Assembly (NCBI RefSeq): GCF_030687145.1
Contig: NZ_CP117460.1
Coordinates: forward strand, 4,898,001-4,962,000
Reading direction: 5' to 3'
DNA length: 64,000 bases
DNA from: Pseudomonas sp. FP1742
GTDB lineage: Bacteria; Pseudomonadota; Gammaproteobacteria; Pseudomonadales; Pseudomonadaceae
In this document: one piece after another, positions 29,540 through 38,859 of the stretch
Layout of the letters: each line of letters begins with the position of its first letter
Numbering within the stretch: position 1 is the first letter of the stretch
The notes under the pieces: generated by a model
Seen by the model: only the letters and a program-made list of their open reading frames with translations
Database searches by the model: none
Told to the model about the DNA's origin: nothing
Position numbers and translations under genes: made by a program

Positions 29540-31996
29540 ATGCTGCTGTTGTGGATACTGATTCTGGTGGTCGGGATTGCCTACCTGGCACATCGCCGCA
29601 CTGCACCTCTGCCCGTTTTGGGCATCATCGCTGTCTATCTGCTGGCGATGGGCATCTTCAGACATGCGAGCCATGCCCCCGTCTGGCTGCTGCTGATTTT
29701 CTGGGTGATGCTGGCGGCCGTGGCCGCCCCCCTGTTACTGCCGGACCTGCGCCGAAAACTCTTCACGGCCCCCATGTTCAGCTGGTTTCAAAAGAACCTG
29801 CCGCCGATGTCGCAAACCGAGCGTGAAGCCATTGAAGCCGGCACGGTCTGGTGGGATGGCGAGCTGTTCAGCGGTCGACCGGACTGGAACAAGCTGCTGG
29901 CCTATCCAAAAGCGCAACTGAGCGAAGAGGAACAGGCGTTCATCGATGGCCCGACCGAAGAGCTCTGCGCCATGGTCAGCGACTGGCAGATCGGCCAGTT
30001 GATGGACCTGCCGCCCAAGGCCTGGGACCACATCAAGCAGCATGGCTTTTTTGCCCTGATCATCCCCAAGGAATACGGTGGCAAAGGCTTCTCGGCGTAT
30101 GCCCACTCCCAGATCGCGATGAAACTGGGGACCCGTAGCGGCGACCTGGCCTCCACCGTCATGGTGCCCAACTCTCTGGGCCCTGCGGAACTGCTGCTGC
30201 ATTACGGCACCGATGAACAACGTAATCACTACCTGCCACGGCTGGCCCGCGGCGACGATATCCCCTGCTTTGCCCTGACGGGTCCGATGGCGGGCTCCAA
30301 TGTCGGCGGCATGACCGACACCGGGGTGATCTGCAAAGGTGAATGGGAAGGCAAGGAAACCCTCGGCCTGCGCCTGAACTGGGAAAAGCGCTACATCACC
30401 CTCGGCCCGGTGGCGACCTTGATCGGCCTGGCCTTCAAGGCCTATGACCCGGATCATTTACTGGGCGACAAAGTCGACCTGGGGATCAGCCTCGCCTTGA
30501 TTCCGACCCAGACTCCCGGTGTAGAAATCGGCCGCCGTCACCTGCCGCTGGGCGCCGCCTTCATGAACGGCCCAAACGCCGGCAAGGACGTGTTCGTACC
30601 GCTGGAATTCATCATCGGCGGCCAGCAGATGCTCGGCGAAGGCTGGATGATGCTGATGAACTGCCTGTCGGTGGGGCGTTCCATTTCGCTGCCGGCCATC
30701 GGTACCGGCGCGGGCAAGTTCAGCAGCCTGGTGACGGGCCAATATGCGCAGGTACGCGAACAATTCAACGCACCGCTGTCAGCCTTCGAAGGGATTCAGG
30801 AAGCACTGGCGCGGATCGCCGGCAGTACCTGGCTGATGGACAGCGCACGGATGCTCACCGCCAACGCCGTCGACCTCGGCGAAAAACCGTCGGTGCCCTC
30901 GGCCATCATCAAATACCACCTCTCCGAACGCGGTCGCGAGTGCATCAGTCACGCCATGGATGTTCACGGCGGCAAGGCCATCATCATGGGCCCGAACAAC
31001 TATCTCGCGCGTAGCTGGCAAGGTGCGCCCATTTCCGTCACGGTCGAAGGTGCGAACATCCTGACCCGCAACCTGATGATCTTCGGCCAGGGCGCCATTC
31101 GCTGCCATCCGTTCGTGCTCAAGGAAATGGCCCTCGCCCACCGCGAAGACAAACAACAGGCACTGATCGAATTCGACGCCCTGCTGCTAAAACACATTGG
31201 TTTTGCCGTGAGCAACGCCGCCAGCACCCTGGTGTTGAACCTTGGCCTCGGGCATTTCGAACATGCACCCGGGGACAAGCTCAGCCAAGGCTATGTCCGC
31301 GCCCTCAACCGTCAGGCCGCGGCCTTTGCCATGCTGGCAGACCAGAGCATGATGCTGCTGGGCGGTGAATTGAAACGCCGCGAACGGCTGTCTGCACGTC
31401 TGGGCGATGTGCTCAGTTACCTGTACCTCGCCTCCGCCGCACTCAAGCGATATCACGACCTCGATTCGCCGGAGCATATGCAGCCGCTGTTCGCCTGGGC
31501 CATGGAAGAGAGTCTCGGCCAGTCCGAACGTGCACTGGACGAACTGCTGACCAACTTCCCGAACAAGGTACTCGGCTGCCTGCTACGGGTGCTGGTGTTC
31601 CCGTTCGGTCGCCGGCACAGAGGCCCATCGGACAGGCTGGGGGCCAAAGTCGCGGCGGTCATCAGCCGCGCCAAGGGCGATCCAACGCTTGAGGAGTTAC
31701 TGGCAGGCTGCTATCGCCCGCAATCGACAGAGGACCCGGTCGGCGCGCTGCAGCACGCCTGCGATTTGCTGAACGCCGCCAAGCCACTCCAGAAAAAACT
31801 CAATACAGCCCTGAGAAGTGGCCAGGTCAAACCCTCTGTCGGGGAGTCTGTCATCGATGCCGCCCTGGAGGCTGGGGTCTTGCAGCCGGTTGAAGCCCAG
31901 ACCTTGCGCGAGGCAGAAGTGGCGCGACGCAAGGTGATCGATGTCGATGATTTCGACCCAAAGGAGCTGGTATTGGCCAAAGGCAAGGTCCGCTGA
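29540..31996 (+). CDS. fadE: Acyl-CoA dehydrogenase FadE
   Basis: First step of fatty-acid beta-oxidation: FAD-dependent desaturation of acyl-CoA. It has 818 residues, the long FadE form. Two hydrophobic segments cover residues 1-70 and should anchor it to the inner membrane. The acyl-CoA dehydrogenase core follows (AHSQIAMKLGTRSGDLA, CFALTGPMAGSN, DVHGGKAIIMG) and then the DUF1974 C-terminal extension. The start ATG has GGAG 9 bases upstream. It is followed by the PA2817-like gene. Confidence 0.93.
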   Translation: MLLLWILILVVGIAYLAHRRTAPLPVLGIIAVYLLAMGIFRHASHAPVWLLLIFWVMLAAVAAPLLLPDLRRKLFTAPMFSWFQKNLPPMSQTEREAIEAGTVWWDGELFSGRPDWNKLLAYPKAQLSEEEQAFIDGPTEELCAMVSDWQIGQLMDLPPKAWDHIKQHGFFALIIPKEYGGKGFSAYAHSQIAMKLGTRSGDLASTVMVPNSLGPAELLLHYGTDEQRNHYLPRLARGDDIPCFALTGPMAGSNVGGMTDTGVICKGEWEGKETLGLRLNWEKRYITLGPVATLIGLAFKAYDPDHLLGDKVDLGISLALIPTQTPGVEIGRRHLPLGAAFMNGPNAGKDVFVPLEFIIGGQQMLGEGWMMLMNCLSVGRSISLPAIGTGAGKFSSLVTGQYAQVREQFNAPLSAFEGIQEALARIAGSTWLMDSARMLTANAVDLGEKPSVPSAIIKYHLSERGRECISHAMDVHGGKAIIMGPNNYLARSWQGAPISVTVEGANILTRNLMIFGQGAIRCHPFVLKEMALAHREDKQQALIEFDALLLKHIGFAVSNAASTLVLNLGLGHFEHAPGDKLSQGYVRALNRQAAAFAMLADQSMMLLGGELKRRERLSARLGDVLSYLYLASAALKRYHDLDSPEHMQPLFAWAMEESLGQSERALDELLTNFPNKVLGCLLRVLVFPFGRRHRGPSDRLGAKVAAVISRAKGDPTLEELLAGCYRPQSTEDPVGALQHACDLLNAAKPLQKKLNTALRSGQVKPSVGESVIDAALEAGVLQPVEAQTLREAEVARRKVIDVDDFDPKELVLAKGKVR

Positions 31997-32096
31997 TCCA
32001 GAGGACCGTGTGCTCTCATGGGGCTCTTTACCCAGTGAAAAAGGGGCGCAGGGGCTTTATACTCCTGCGCCCGTTTTGCTCTTGAGGACTTATCTC

Positions 32097-32504
32097 GTGT
32101 CCAATGTCGTTGCCGATCATCTCGTCTTGCTCGACCACCTGCGCAGCATCCTGGTCGCCGTAGGTGAGGCCGAACAGGTTCCCGAAGAAAGCCATGCCTT
32201 GTTCCTGGAGCGCTTCGACGAACTGCTGGCATCCCTGCCGATCGAACCGATCGAAAGCCAATACCTGGGCCAGGACATCCTGACTCAAGTGATTTCCCGC
32301 TATCCGCAAATTGCCCACCTGATCCCGCGGGATCTGCTGTGGTTCTTCGCCGGCGACTGCCTGCACTACTTGTCCGATGAAGAGATCGACCTGTACCAGG
32401 CCCTTGAAGAACGTCGCTTCGAAGCTGAACAGAACGATGAACCGTTCGACTGGAATCAGGAAAAACAGCTGCTGGCGATGTCGAACCAGGACAGCAAGCA
32501 CTGA
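32097..32504 (+). CDS. PA2817-like conserved hypothetical protein
   Basis: Small acidic protein of 135 residues, starting at the GTG 32097 with GAGGA 9 bases upstream. Mostly helical by composition (NVVADHLVLLDHLRSILVAV, LLWFFAGDCLHYLSDEEIDL); no signal peptide or membrane segment. Pseudomonads carry a similar gene downstream of fadE, which suggests a link to fatty-acid metabolism. No function is known to me. A terminator follows. Confidence 0.8.
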   Translation: MSNVVADHLVLLDHLRSILVAVGEAEQVPEESHALFLERFDELLASLPIEPIESQYLGQDILTQVISRYPQIAHLIPRDLLWFFAGDCLHYLSDEEIDLYQALEERRFEAEQNDEPFDWNQEKQLLAMSNQDSKH

Positions 32505-32522
32505 TCCCCGATCAGTAACGCA

Positions 32523-32558
32523 AAAGGCCCGCATGGTTATTCATGCGGGCCTTTTTTG
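32523..32558 (+). terminator. Terminator after PA2817-like gene
   Basis: AAGGCCCGCATG / CATGCGGGCCTT with loop GTTATT, then six T residues. Confidence 0.92.
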
Positions 32559-32594
32559 TGGAATTGCCGAGTGGTGTGGTGATTGGGCAGCCGC

Positions 32595-32671
32595 CTTCGC
32601 GAGCTCCCACAGTTGACCGAGTTCTTCCAGGAAAAATGCGATCGAACTGTGGGAGCGGGCTTGCTCGCGAA
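32595..32671. repeat. Degenerate REPIN
   Basis: The right copy (32648-32671) is a full TGTGGGAGCGGGCTTGCTCG element. The left, inverted copy (32595-32611) reads TTCGCGAGCTCCCACA and has lost the 8 central bases CAAGCCCG. Confidence 0.8.
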
Positions 32672-32679
32672 AGGGACAT

Positions 32680-33678
32680 TCAGAGCAACCCATCACTCTC
32701 GGGCAACTCATACTCCGTCGCGACCTTACCCGAACCACTCAACCTCCCCGGTTTGCTCAAGGTCGGCTCCTTCTCCAGGCATTCCACCAGATAGTCGATG
32801 AACACCCGTAACTTGGGTGGCAGATAGCGGGTGGGCGAATGCAGCAGCCAGGCGCCTCCGTGGTAGGACGCCAGGAAGGTCCAGTCCGGCAATACCTGCA
32901 CAATCAGCCCCTGTTCCAGCGCATAACGGGCCGTGAAGTACGGCAGGCTGCCGATGCCGATGTGCTGCAATACCGCGCCCAGTCGCACGCCTGTGTGATT
33001 GGCGGCATAACGTCCGCGCACGCCGACGGTGACGGCTTTGCTGCCTTTCTTGAATTTCCAGCGCGCATCGCTCGGGGTTTCGCCCAGATAGATGCAGCTG
33101 TGGTTGAGCAAGTCGTGGGGATGAGTCGGTGTGCCGTGCTCGGCCAGGTACTGCGGCGTGGCGCAGAGCAAATGATCGATGGTCAGCAGCTGCCGCCCCA
33201 CTAGCCCCGCGGGCGGGCGATCGGTAATACGGATGGCCAGGTCGACATTGTCGTCGATCAGGTCCACCTGACGGTCCTCGAGTAACAACTCCACATCCAC
33301 CTTGGGATAACGCCGCAGAAATTCCGGCATATGCGGATGAATCACGAATCGCCCCACAGCCTTGGGCACGCTGACTCGTACCAGCCCTTGCGCTTCATGG
33401 GTGAACTGACCGCTGATTTCCATCACCGACTTCGCCGCGCTGACCATTTCCTGGCAACGCTTGAACACCTCTTCACCCCCATCGCTCAGGCGCAGCTTGC
33501 GCGTGGTTCGTTGCAGCAAACGCGTGGCAAGTGCCTTCTCCAGACGCGAAATGCTGCGACTCACCGCCGAGGGGGAAGACCCCAACTGGCGTGCCGCTTC
33601 GGAGAAACTGCCGGTCTCGACAACCTTGACGAAAATCGCCATTTCACCGAGCAGCGGCAGGGGAAGATTTATGCTCAC
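32680..33678 (-). CDS. LysR-family transcriptional regulator
   Basis: DNA-binding regulator of 332 residues. N-terminal winged helix at residues 10-68 (EMAIFVKVVETGSFSEAARQ, then SPSAVSRSISRLE), and a C-terminal LysR substrate domain. It is divergent from the AlaX-oxygenase-LysE operon with only 90 bases between them, the classical position for a regulator of the opposite genes. The co-inducer is unknown. Confidence 0.92.
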   Translation of the reverse strand: MSINLPLPLLGEMAIFVKVVETGSFSEAARQLGSSPSAVSRSISRLEKALATRLLQRTTRKLRLSDGGEEVFKRCQEMVSAAKSVMEISGQFTHEAQGLVRVSVPKAVGRFVIHPHMPEFLRRYPKVDVELLLEDRQVDLIDDNVDLAIRITDRPPAGLVGRQLLTIDHLLCATPQYLAEHGTPTHPHDLLNHSCIYLGETPSDARWKFKKGSKAVTVGVRGRYAANHTGVRLGAVLQHIGIGSLPYFTARYALEQGLIVQVLPDWTFLASYHGGAWLLHSPTRYLPPKLRVFIDYLVECLEKEPTLSKPGRLSGSGKVATEYELPESDGLL

Positions 33679-33708
33679 AGCGCAACAGTCCTTTGATGTT
33701 TGAACGGA

Positions 33709-33737
33709 TTATCACGCAATTCCACGGTTCATATAAT
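33709..33737 (+). promoter_or_regulatory. Sigma-70 promoter of the AlaX-oxygenase-LysE operon
   Basis: TTATCA (33709-33714), 17-base spacer, perfect TATAAT (33732-33737). A short leader leads to AAGGG 8 bases before the AlaX ATG. It lies in the divergent LysR/AlaX gap, so LysR control is likely. Confidence 0.65.
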
Positions 33738-33768
33738 AAAAATAGAAACTTTAATAAGGGCATGGAAT

Positions 33769-34395
33769 ATGACGCTTCGCCTCTTTTTCCATAGTGATGA
33801 CCTCAAGGCCAATGTGGAAGTCCTGGATTGCACGCCCCATGAAAACGAGTTCGCCGTGGTGCTGCGCGCCACACTGTTTCATCCCCAAGGGGGAGGACAA
33901 CCCTGTGACACCGGCTGGATCGGCGAAAGCCAGGTGCTGCGCGTGGTTCAGGACCCGGACCGGATCATCCATTTCGTCGACCATCCGGTAAAACTCGGCA
34001 TGATCCAGATTCGGGTCGACGAGCAACGCCGCCAGTTCAATACGCGCATGCATTCGGCGGGGCACCTGATCGGTCATTTCGTCCAGGCCCTGGGCTGGAT
34101 GCCGATCAAGGCTCATCACTGGCCGGATGAGGGGCGTGTGCAATTCAAACCGCTCGATGGCGCGCAGGACGTTGATGCCCAGACGATTCAGTACGGCATC
34201 AAGCAATGGATCTCCCACGACCTGCCGCGCCTGACGTCGTTGCGCGAAGGCGCCCGTGAAATCGGTTTCGGTGAACTGCCCGCCTACGGCTGCGGCGGCA
34301 CCCATGTACGTAGCCTGAAGGATTTGGGCACGGTCACGATCGCTTCCCTTTCACAGAAAAAGGGAACGCTGTCAGTCCACTACCACGTGGATTGA
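33769..34395 (+). CDS. Alanyl-tRNA trans-editing protein, AlaX type
   Basis: Stand-alone editing domain that hydrolyses mischarged tRNA, in known cases Ser- or Gly-tRNA(Ala). It has 208 residues, so it is the medium AlaX form without a C-Ala domain. The glycine-rich motif FHPQGGGQPCDTG is seen, and the zinc and catalytic residues are HSAGH (HxxxH) and the C-terminal CGGTHV. The ATG at 33769 is supported by AAGGG upstream; the frame is open further upstream. It is the first gene of a unit with an Fe(II)/2OG oxygenase and a LysE exporter. Confidence 0.9.
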   Translation: MTLRLFFHSDDLKANVEVLDCTPHENEFAVVLRATLFHPQGGGQPCDTGWIGESQVLRVVQDPDRIIHFVDHPVKLGMIQIRVDEQRRQFNTRMHSAGHLIGHFVQALGWMPIKAHHWPDEGRVQFKPLDGAQDVDAQTIQYGIKQWISHDLPRLTSLREGAREIGFGELPAYGCGGTHVRSLKDLGTVTIASLSQKKGTLSVHYHVD

Positions 34396-34487
34396 GCATT
34401 TGGGCGATGTCGACCCCGTCATCGCCTGACGCCGGGGAGCCTGCGTTCGCGGGCTTTATTGACTCTCTGATAGATGGACCTGAGAAC

Positions 34488-35258
34488 ATGATGCTTGACG
34501 TCGAGCGTCTCGATGAGACGTGCATAAAAAAACTGGCCAACGAAGAAGTCCTCGCCGTCCGCCTCAGAGGCTTGTTGCCGCAGCCACTGGCGATTCAGAT
34601 CGGCGACAAGATCCTCGCCCCGGGCTTTGAAGGCTATATCAACGCACCGAGCATCGGTCGTATCGGCATGGCGTTTTATGAAGCGGAAAACCAGCCGCTG
34701 CTGATCGAAGACTATTTCGAACGCGCCACCAGCAACATCGCCGAATTGCGCAGCCGTTGTGCGCCCTACTCCTCGCCTGTCGACACCCTGCGTTGCATGC
34801 TCGACGAATCCTGGCCGGCGGGGGCGCACCTGGAAAATCTCTATGGCCGCAAGATGTATGTGGGCCTGTCCCGGGTGGTCAAACCCGGGGTGTGCTTTCT
34901 CGCCCATCACGACATTTTCGCCAAGGACGCCCCGGACAGCTTCCAGGCCAAAAGCCTGGAAGCGCAGTTCGCCTGCAACGTCTACCTGAACATGCCAACC
35001 GAGGGTGGCGCGTTGCAGATGTGGAACCACGACATTTCCCCGGACCAGTTCGACGAGATGCGTGGCGACAGTTACGGCATCGACCCGGCCTTGCTCGGCC
35101 CTCCGACCCTGGAGATTCGCCCTGAGCCGGGCGACTTCATCATGTTCAATTCGCGCCGCATGCACTCGGTGACCCCAGGTGTGGACGATCCGCGATTGAG
35201 CCTTTCTTTTTTTGTCGGCTATCGCGGCAATGCTTCCCCCCTGACTTTCTGGAGTTGA
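34488..35258 (+). CDS. Fe(II)/2-oxoglutarate-dependent oxygenase
   Basis: Predicted non-haem iron dioxygenase of 256 residues. The metal triad is complete: H140 and D142 in AHHDIF, H226 in RRMHSVTPG, with R236 (DDPRLSLSFF) placed to bind 2-oxoglutarate. The family hydroxylates or otherwise oxidises small molecules, often amino acids. The start is uncertain: ATG 34488 (MMLDVERLDE) fits the domain edge, but in-frame starts at 34392 (TTG, overlapping the AlaX stop) and 34407 (ATG) would add 32 or 27 residues. It lies one base before lysE. The substrate is unknown; the neighbours suggest an amino acid. Confidence 0.82.
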   Translation: MMLDVERLDETCIKKLANEEVLAVRLRGLLPQPLAIQIGDKILAPGFEGYINAPSIGRIGMAFYEAENQPLLIEDYFERATSNIAELRSRCAPYSSPVDTLRCMLDESWPAGAHLENLYGRKMYVGLSRVVKPGVCFLAHHDIFAKDAPDSFQAKSLEAQFACNVYLNMPTEGGALQMWNHDISPDQFDEMRGDSYGIDPALLGPPTLEIRPEPGDFIMFNSRRMHSVTPGVDDPRLSLSFFVGYRGNASPLTFWS

Positions 35259-35259
35259 G

Positions 35260-35898
35260 ATGTTTTCGAATTACCTGGGCGAGTTTCTGGCGCTGGCAAC
35301 GATCCATTTTCTGGCCGTGGTCGCCCCCGGACCGGACTTCGCCGTGACCATCCGCCAAAGTGTGCGTTTCGGGCGTTTAGTGGGCATCTGCACCGCACTG
35401 GGCATTGGCGCGGGCATTTCCGTACATGTGCTGTACACCTTGCTCGGCGTCGGTGCATTGATGCATACAACGCCCTGGTTGTTGACGGTGGCCAAGGTGG
35501 TCGGGGGGGCCTACATTCTGTACCTCGGCGTGAGCCTGTTGCGCAGCAAACCCAAAGCGGCCATTGACGGCGACAAGGATGCAAAAGCGCCAGATGAGCA
35601 GCAGACCTTGCTCAAGGCCTTCAGCACAGGGTTTCTGACCAACGCCACCAACCCCAAGGCCACGCTGTTCTTCCTGGCGATCTTCACCACCATCATCAGT
35701 GCCTCGACACCGCTGCAGATTCAGGCGCTGTACGGGCTGTGGATGTGTTTCGTGAATGCCTTGTGGTTCGTGATCGTGGCGCTGTTCTTTTCCAGCGCCC
35801 GGGTGCGACTGCTGTTCTTGCGCATGGGGCACTGGTTCGAACGAACCATGGGGGTGATCCTGATTCTGTTCGCTGGCCGGTTGATTCTGTCGATGTAA
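35260..35898 (+). CDS. LysE-family amino acid exporter
   Basis: Inner-membrane exporter of 212 residues with about six helices. The LysE/RhtB motif AVVAPGPDFAV is near the N-terminus, and SLLRSK and NPKATLFFLAIF in the second and third segments. It starts one base after the oxygenase stop, with GGAG overlapping the end of that gene, so it is translationally coupled. The family exports basic, neutral or non-protein amino acids. Confidence 0.92.
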   Translation: MFSNYLGEFLALATIHFLAVVAPGPDFAVTIRQSVRFGRLVGICTALGIGAGISVHVLYTLLGVGALMHTTPWLLTVAKVVGGAYILYLGVSLLRSKPKAAIDGDKDAKAPDEQQTLLKAFSTGFLTNATNPKATLFFLAIFTTIISASTPLQIQALYGLWMCFVNALWFVIVALFFSSARVRLLFLRMGHWFERTMGVILILFAGRLILSM

Positions 35899-35901
35899 AA
35901 C

Positions 35902-35934
35902 AAACGGCCCGCCAGTCTGACTGGCGGGCCGTCG
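35902..35934. terminator. Strong hairpin between lysE and oprD
   Basis: Fourteen-base-pair stem ACGGCCCGCCAGTC with its complement around one T. A TTTGTTTT tract follows on the minus strand, so it best serves oprD and may also stop the lysE transcript. Confidence 0.8.
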
Positions 35935-35963
35935 ATTCATTGCTTGCTTGATGGCCCAGACAT

Positions 35964-37205
35964 TTACCAAAGCGCCAGGGTATAGCTGACGATCAAGCGG
36001 TTCTCATCCAGATCATTGCCGAAGTTCGAACGCACTGATGCGTTGCGCCATTTAAAGCCCAGGCCTTTCAACGTGCCGTCCTGCACCACGTAGGCGATAT
36101 CAGTGTTGCGCTCCCACTCCTTGCCTTCACCCGGAGCACTGCGCTGCACGTTATCACCCGAGATGTAGCGGGTCATAAAGCTCAACCCCGGCACGCCCAA
36201 TGCGGCGAAGTTATAGTCATAGCGCGCTTGCCAGGAGTGTTCGTCAATGTTGGCGAAGTCACCGATCTGCACGAAGTTGACCAGATACGGATCGCTGCGC
36301 CCAATATACGGAAACGGATCGTCGCCGCTCATGCGCTGATAACCCAAGCCCAGTGCGTGGCCGCCGAGGCTGTAGGTAAACAACGCACCGAAAGCCTGGT
36401 TATCGAGCGCACGAAAGTTGCCATCTTCGGTGCTGCGCGCATAACGCACGTCGCTCTTGAGCGACTGGCCGGCCCCCAGATCCAGCAGGTGCACGAATCC
36501 GAGGTAGTTTTGCTGGTAGATATTTTCCAGCTTGCCGTAGCGGTACTGCGCCGTCAGGTTCGGCAGGAACTGATAGTCAGCCCCGGCGAACTGGAACTTG
36601 TCGCTTTGCCCGCCGATGCGATTGGCGGTCATGTCCTGGTAGTCGGTGGAATCGACAAAGTTGATCTGCGTGAGTTGCCCGGCGGTCAGCTTCAATCGGT
36701 CAACTTCCTGAACGTTCACCAGTGCCCCCTTGAACGTTCCTGGCAACAAACGCGTGTCGTTGGAGCTCACCACCGGATCCTTGATCTGCAACGTTCCCAG
36801 CTTCAGGGTGCTGTTGGACAAACGCACTTTGGCCGTCAGGCCCAACTCGCCATAGCGATCCTGTGAGCCGCCCGACAAATCCGGCGGCAACAGATTGGTG
36901 CCCGCCGTGCCGCCCCCGGAGTCCAGTTTGAAACCGGCCATGCCCAGGGCATCCAGACCAAACCCCAGCGTGCCAGCGGTATACCCGGACTCCATCCGCA
37001 GCAGAAAACCCTGCGCCCATTCCTCGGCCTTTTCACGCGAGCCGTCCTGGCGGAAATCGCGGTTGAAGTAGAAGTTGCGTGCCTCCAGGCTGCCTTTACT
37101 GTCAGCAATGAAATCCGCCTGCGCGGCCGGTGCGCCGAGCAAGCTCAAGCCGAGCAATGTGCCGACCGGGATGTACAACCGTTGAGTAGAAAGCGAAACG
37201 TTCAT
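35964..37205 (-). CDS. OprD-family outer-membrane porin
   Basis: Substrate-specific outer-membrane porin of 413 residues, a single-chain 18-stranded barrel by family. A signal peptide covers residues 1-30 (ending PAAQA), followed by the conserved DSKGSLEARNFYFNRDF start; the chain ends VSYTLALW. Family members take up basic amino acids or small organic acids. It lies 117 bases after the MFS carrier on the same strand, so the two probably form an uptake path across both membranes. Confidence 0.92.
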   Translation of the reverse strand: MNVSLSTQRLYIPVGTLLGLSLLGAPAAQADFIADSKGSLEARNFYFNRDFRQDGSREKAEEWAQGFLLRMESGYTAGTLGFGLDALGMAGFKLDSGGGTAGTNLLPPDLSGGSQDRYGELGLTAKVRLSNSTLKLGTLQIKDPVVSSNDTRLLPGTFKGALVNVQEVDRLKLTAGQLTQINFVDSTDYQDMTANRIGGQSDKFQFAGADYQFLPNLTAQYRYGKLENIYQQNYLGFVHLLDLGAGQSLKSDVRYARSTEDGNFRALDNQAFGALFTYSLGGHALGLGYQRMSGDDPFPYIGRSDPYLVNFVQIGDFANIDEHSWQARYDYNFAALGVPGLSFMTRYISGDNVQRSAPGEGKEWERNTDIAYVVQDGTLKGLGFKWRNASVRSNFGNDLDENRLIVSYTLALW

Positions 37206-37322
37206 GCCGTGCTCCTGTTACAGGCGCGAGCGAGCCCTCTCGGGGGCGTGGCGATCGCGACCGATATGTCGATTAGCCGTGGATCAGCGACGTCCGGGCA
37301 GAATTGCCCAGACGTGTCGGGT

Positions 37323-38618
37323 TCAGGACTCGAGTTGGCGACCGCGGGTTTCCGGCAGGCTTAATGCGGCCAGAATCACCACGCCATAGGCACCGGCAGC
37401 GAAGATTCCGATCCCCGTACCAATGGGCAACGTTTCACTCAGCGCCCCAATCAACAATGGAAACAGCGCGGCGATGGAGCGCCCGGCGTTATAGCAAAAG
37501 CCCTGGCCCGAACCGCGCATGCGGGTCGGAAACAACTCGGTCAGGAATGCCCCCATGCCAGCGAAAATACCCGAGGCAAAGAAACCCAGCGGAAAGCCCA
37601 GCCAGAGCATCCAGGTGTTATCGATGGGCAGTCGGGTGTAGGCCAGAACGATCGCCATGGAGCCGACGGCAAACAGGATGAAGTTCTTTTTTCGGCCGAT
37701 GGCATCGGTCAGCAACGCGCTGGTCACATAGCCGATGTAGGAGCCGACGATCACCATCGCCAGATAGCCGCCAGTGCCGAGTACGCTCAGGCCGCGTTCG
37801 GTTTTCAGGTAAGTCGGTAACCATGTGGTGATCGCGTAATAACCGCCCAGTGCGCCGGTGGTCAGCAACGAAGCGCGCAAGGTGGTACTGAGCATCCGTG
37901 GCGCGAAAATTTCGAAGAAGGCCCAACGCGAATCCTTCTGCGGCTTGGCCTTGCGCTCGATACAGGCCTGCTCGAAGGTGTCCGACTCCTTGACCAGTCG
38001 GCGGATCACCAATACAAACAACGCAGGCACCAACCCGATCATGAACAACGCCCGCCAGGCCTCTTCCGGCGGCAGAAAGCTGAATAGCCCGGCATACAGC
38101 AAAGCCGTCAGCCCCCATCCCAGCGCCCATCCCGCCTGCACCATGCCCACGGCCTTGCCGCGATCCCGGGCGCGAATCACCTCGCCGATCAGCACCGCGC
38201 CCGCGGTCCATTCGCCACCGAAGCCAAACCCCATCAGAGTCCGGGCCACCAGCAGTTGCTCGTAGTTCTGTGCCAGTCCGCAGAGGAAGGTGAAGAACGC
38301 GAACCACAACACCGTCAGTTGCAAAGTCCGCACCCGGCCGATGCGGTCGGACAGTATTCCGGCGACCCAGCCACCCGCCGCCGAAGCCAGCAGCGTGCAG
38401 GTGCCGATCATTCCGGCTTCGCCCCTGGAGATGCCCCAAGTGGCGATGAGGGTAGGAATGACGAAACTCAGCATCTGGGTGTCCATGCCATCCAGGGCAT
38501 AGCCGATCTTGCAGCTCCAGAAGGTGCGCTTTTCATTTTTCGACAGGGGGCCGTACCAACTGAACGGGCCGGTGCGGCCCGAACCTGAAAGTACGTGGTC
38601 AGTCATGGTCTTTTCCAT
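37323..38618 (-). CDS. MFS metabolite:H+ symporter
   Basis: Inner-membrane carrier of 431 residues with twelve predicted helices. MFS signatures: DGMDTQMLSF in helix 1, the loop GILSDRIGRVRTL between helices 2 and 3, and a related TDAIGRKKN in the second half. It resembles organic-acid carriers of the AAHS/SHS type. The ATG at 38618 has AGGA 7 bases upstream; another ATG is four codons on. It is followed by oprD, and is divergent from a LysR regulator. Confidence 0.9.
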   Translation of the reverse strand: MEKTMTDHVLSGSGRTGPFSWYGPLSKNEKRTFWSCKIGYALDGMDTQMLSFVIPTLIATWGISRGEAGMIGTCTLLASAAGGWVAGILSDRIGRVRTLQLTVLWFAFFTFLCGLAQNYEQLLVARTLMGFGFGGEWTAGAVLIGEVIRARDRGKAVGMVQAGWALGWGLTALLYAGLFSFLPPEEAWRALFMIGLVPALFVLVIRRLVKESDTFEQACIERKAKPQKDSRWAFFEIFAPRMLSTTLRASLLTTGALGGYYAITTWLPTYLKTERGLSVLGTGGYLAMVIVGSYIGYVTSALLTDAIGRKKNFILFAVGSMAIVLAYTRLPIDNTWMLWLGFPLGFFASGIFAGMGAFLTELFPTRMRGSGQGFCYNAGRSIAALFPLLIGALSETLPIGTGIGIFAAGAYGVVILAALSLPETRGRQLES

Positions 38619-38859
38619 GGGAGTTCCTGCGGCAGCAAGCGAAGATGACGGACACGCCTCTTTATTTTTTTATGAAGGCGTTGTCGTGGGGAACGGACGC
38701 AGTGACCTGCGTCGTGGAGCAGATTCTTCGTGCCGGAGCCAAACGGCGTCAAACGGGAAAAAAACGAGGCTATGCATAAGAAAATTTGATACCCCCGGCG
38801 ACGAACTCTGGAGTAACAATTGCAATGCGCCGAACACTTATTTTTGCGGGAGAACCGCT

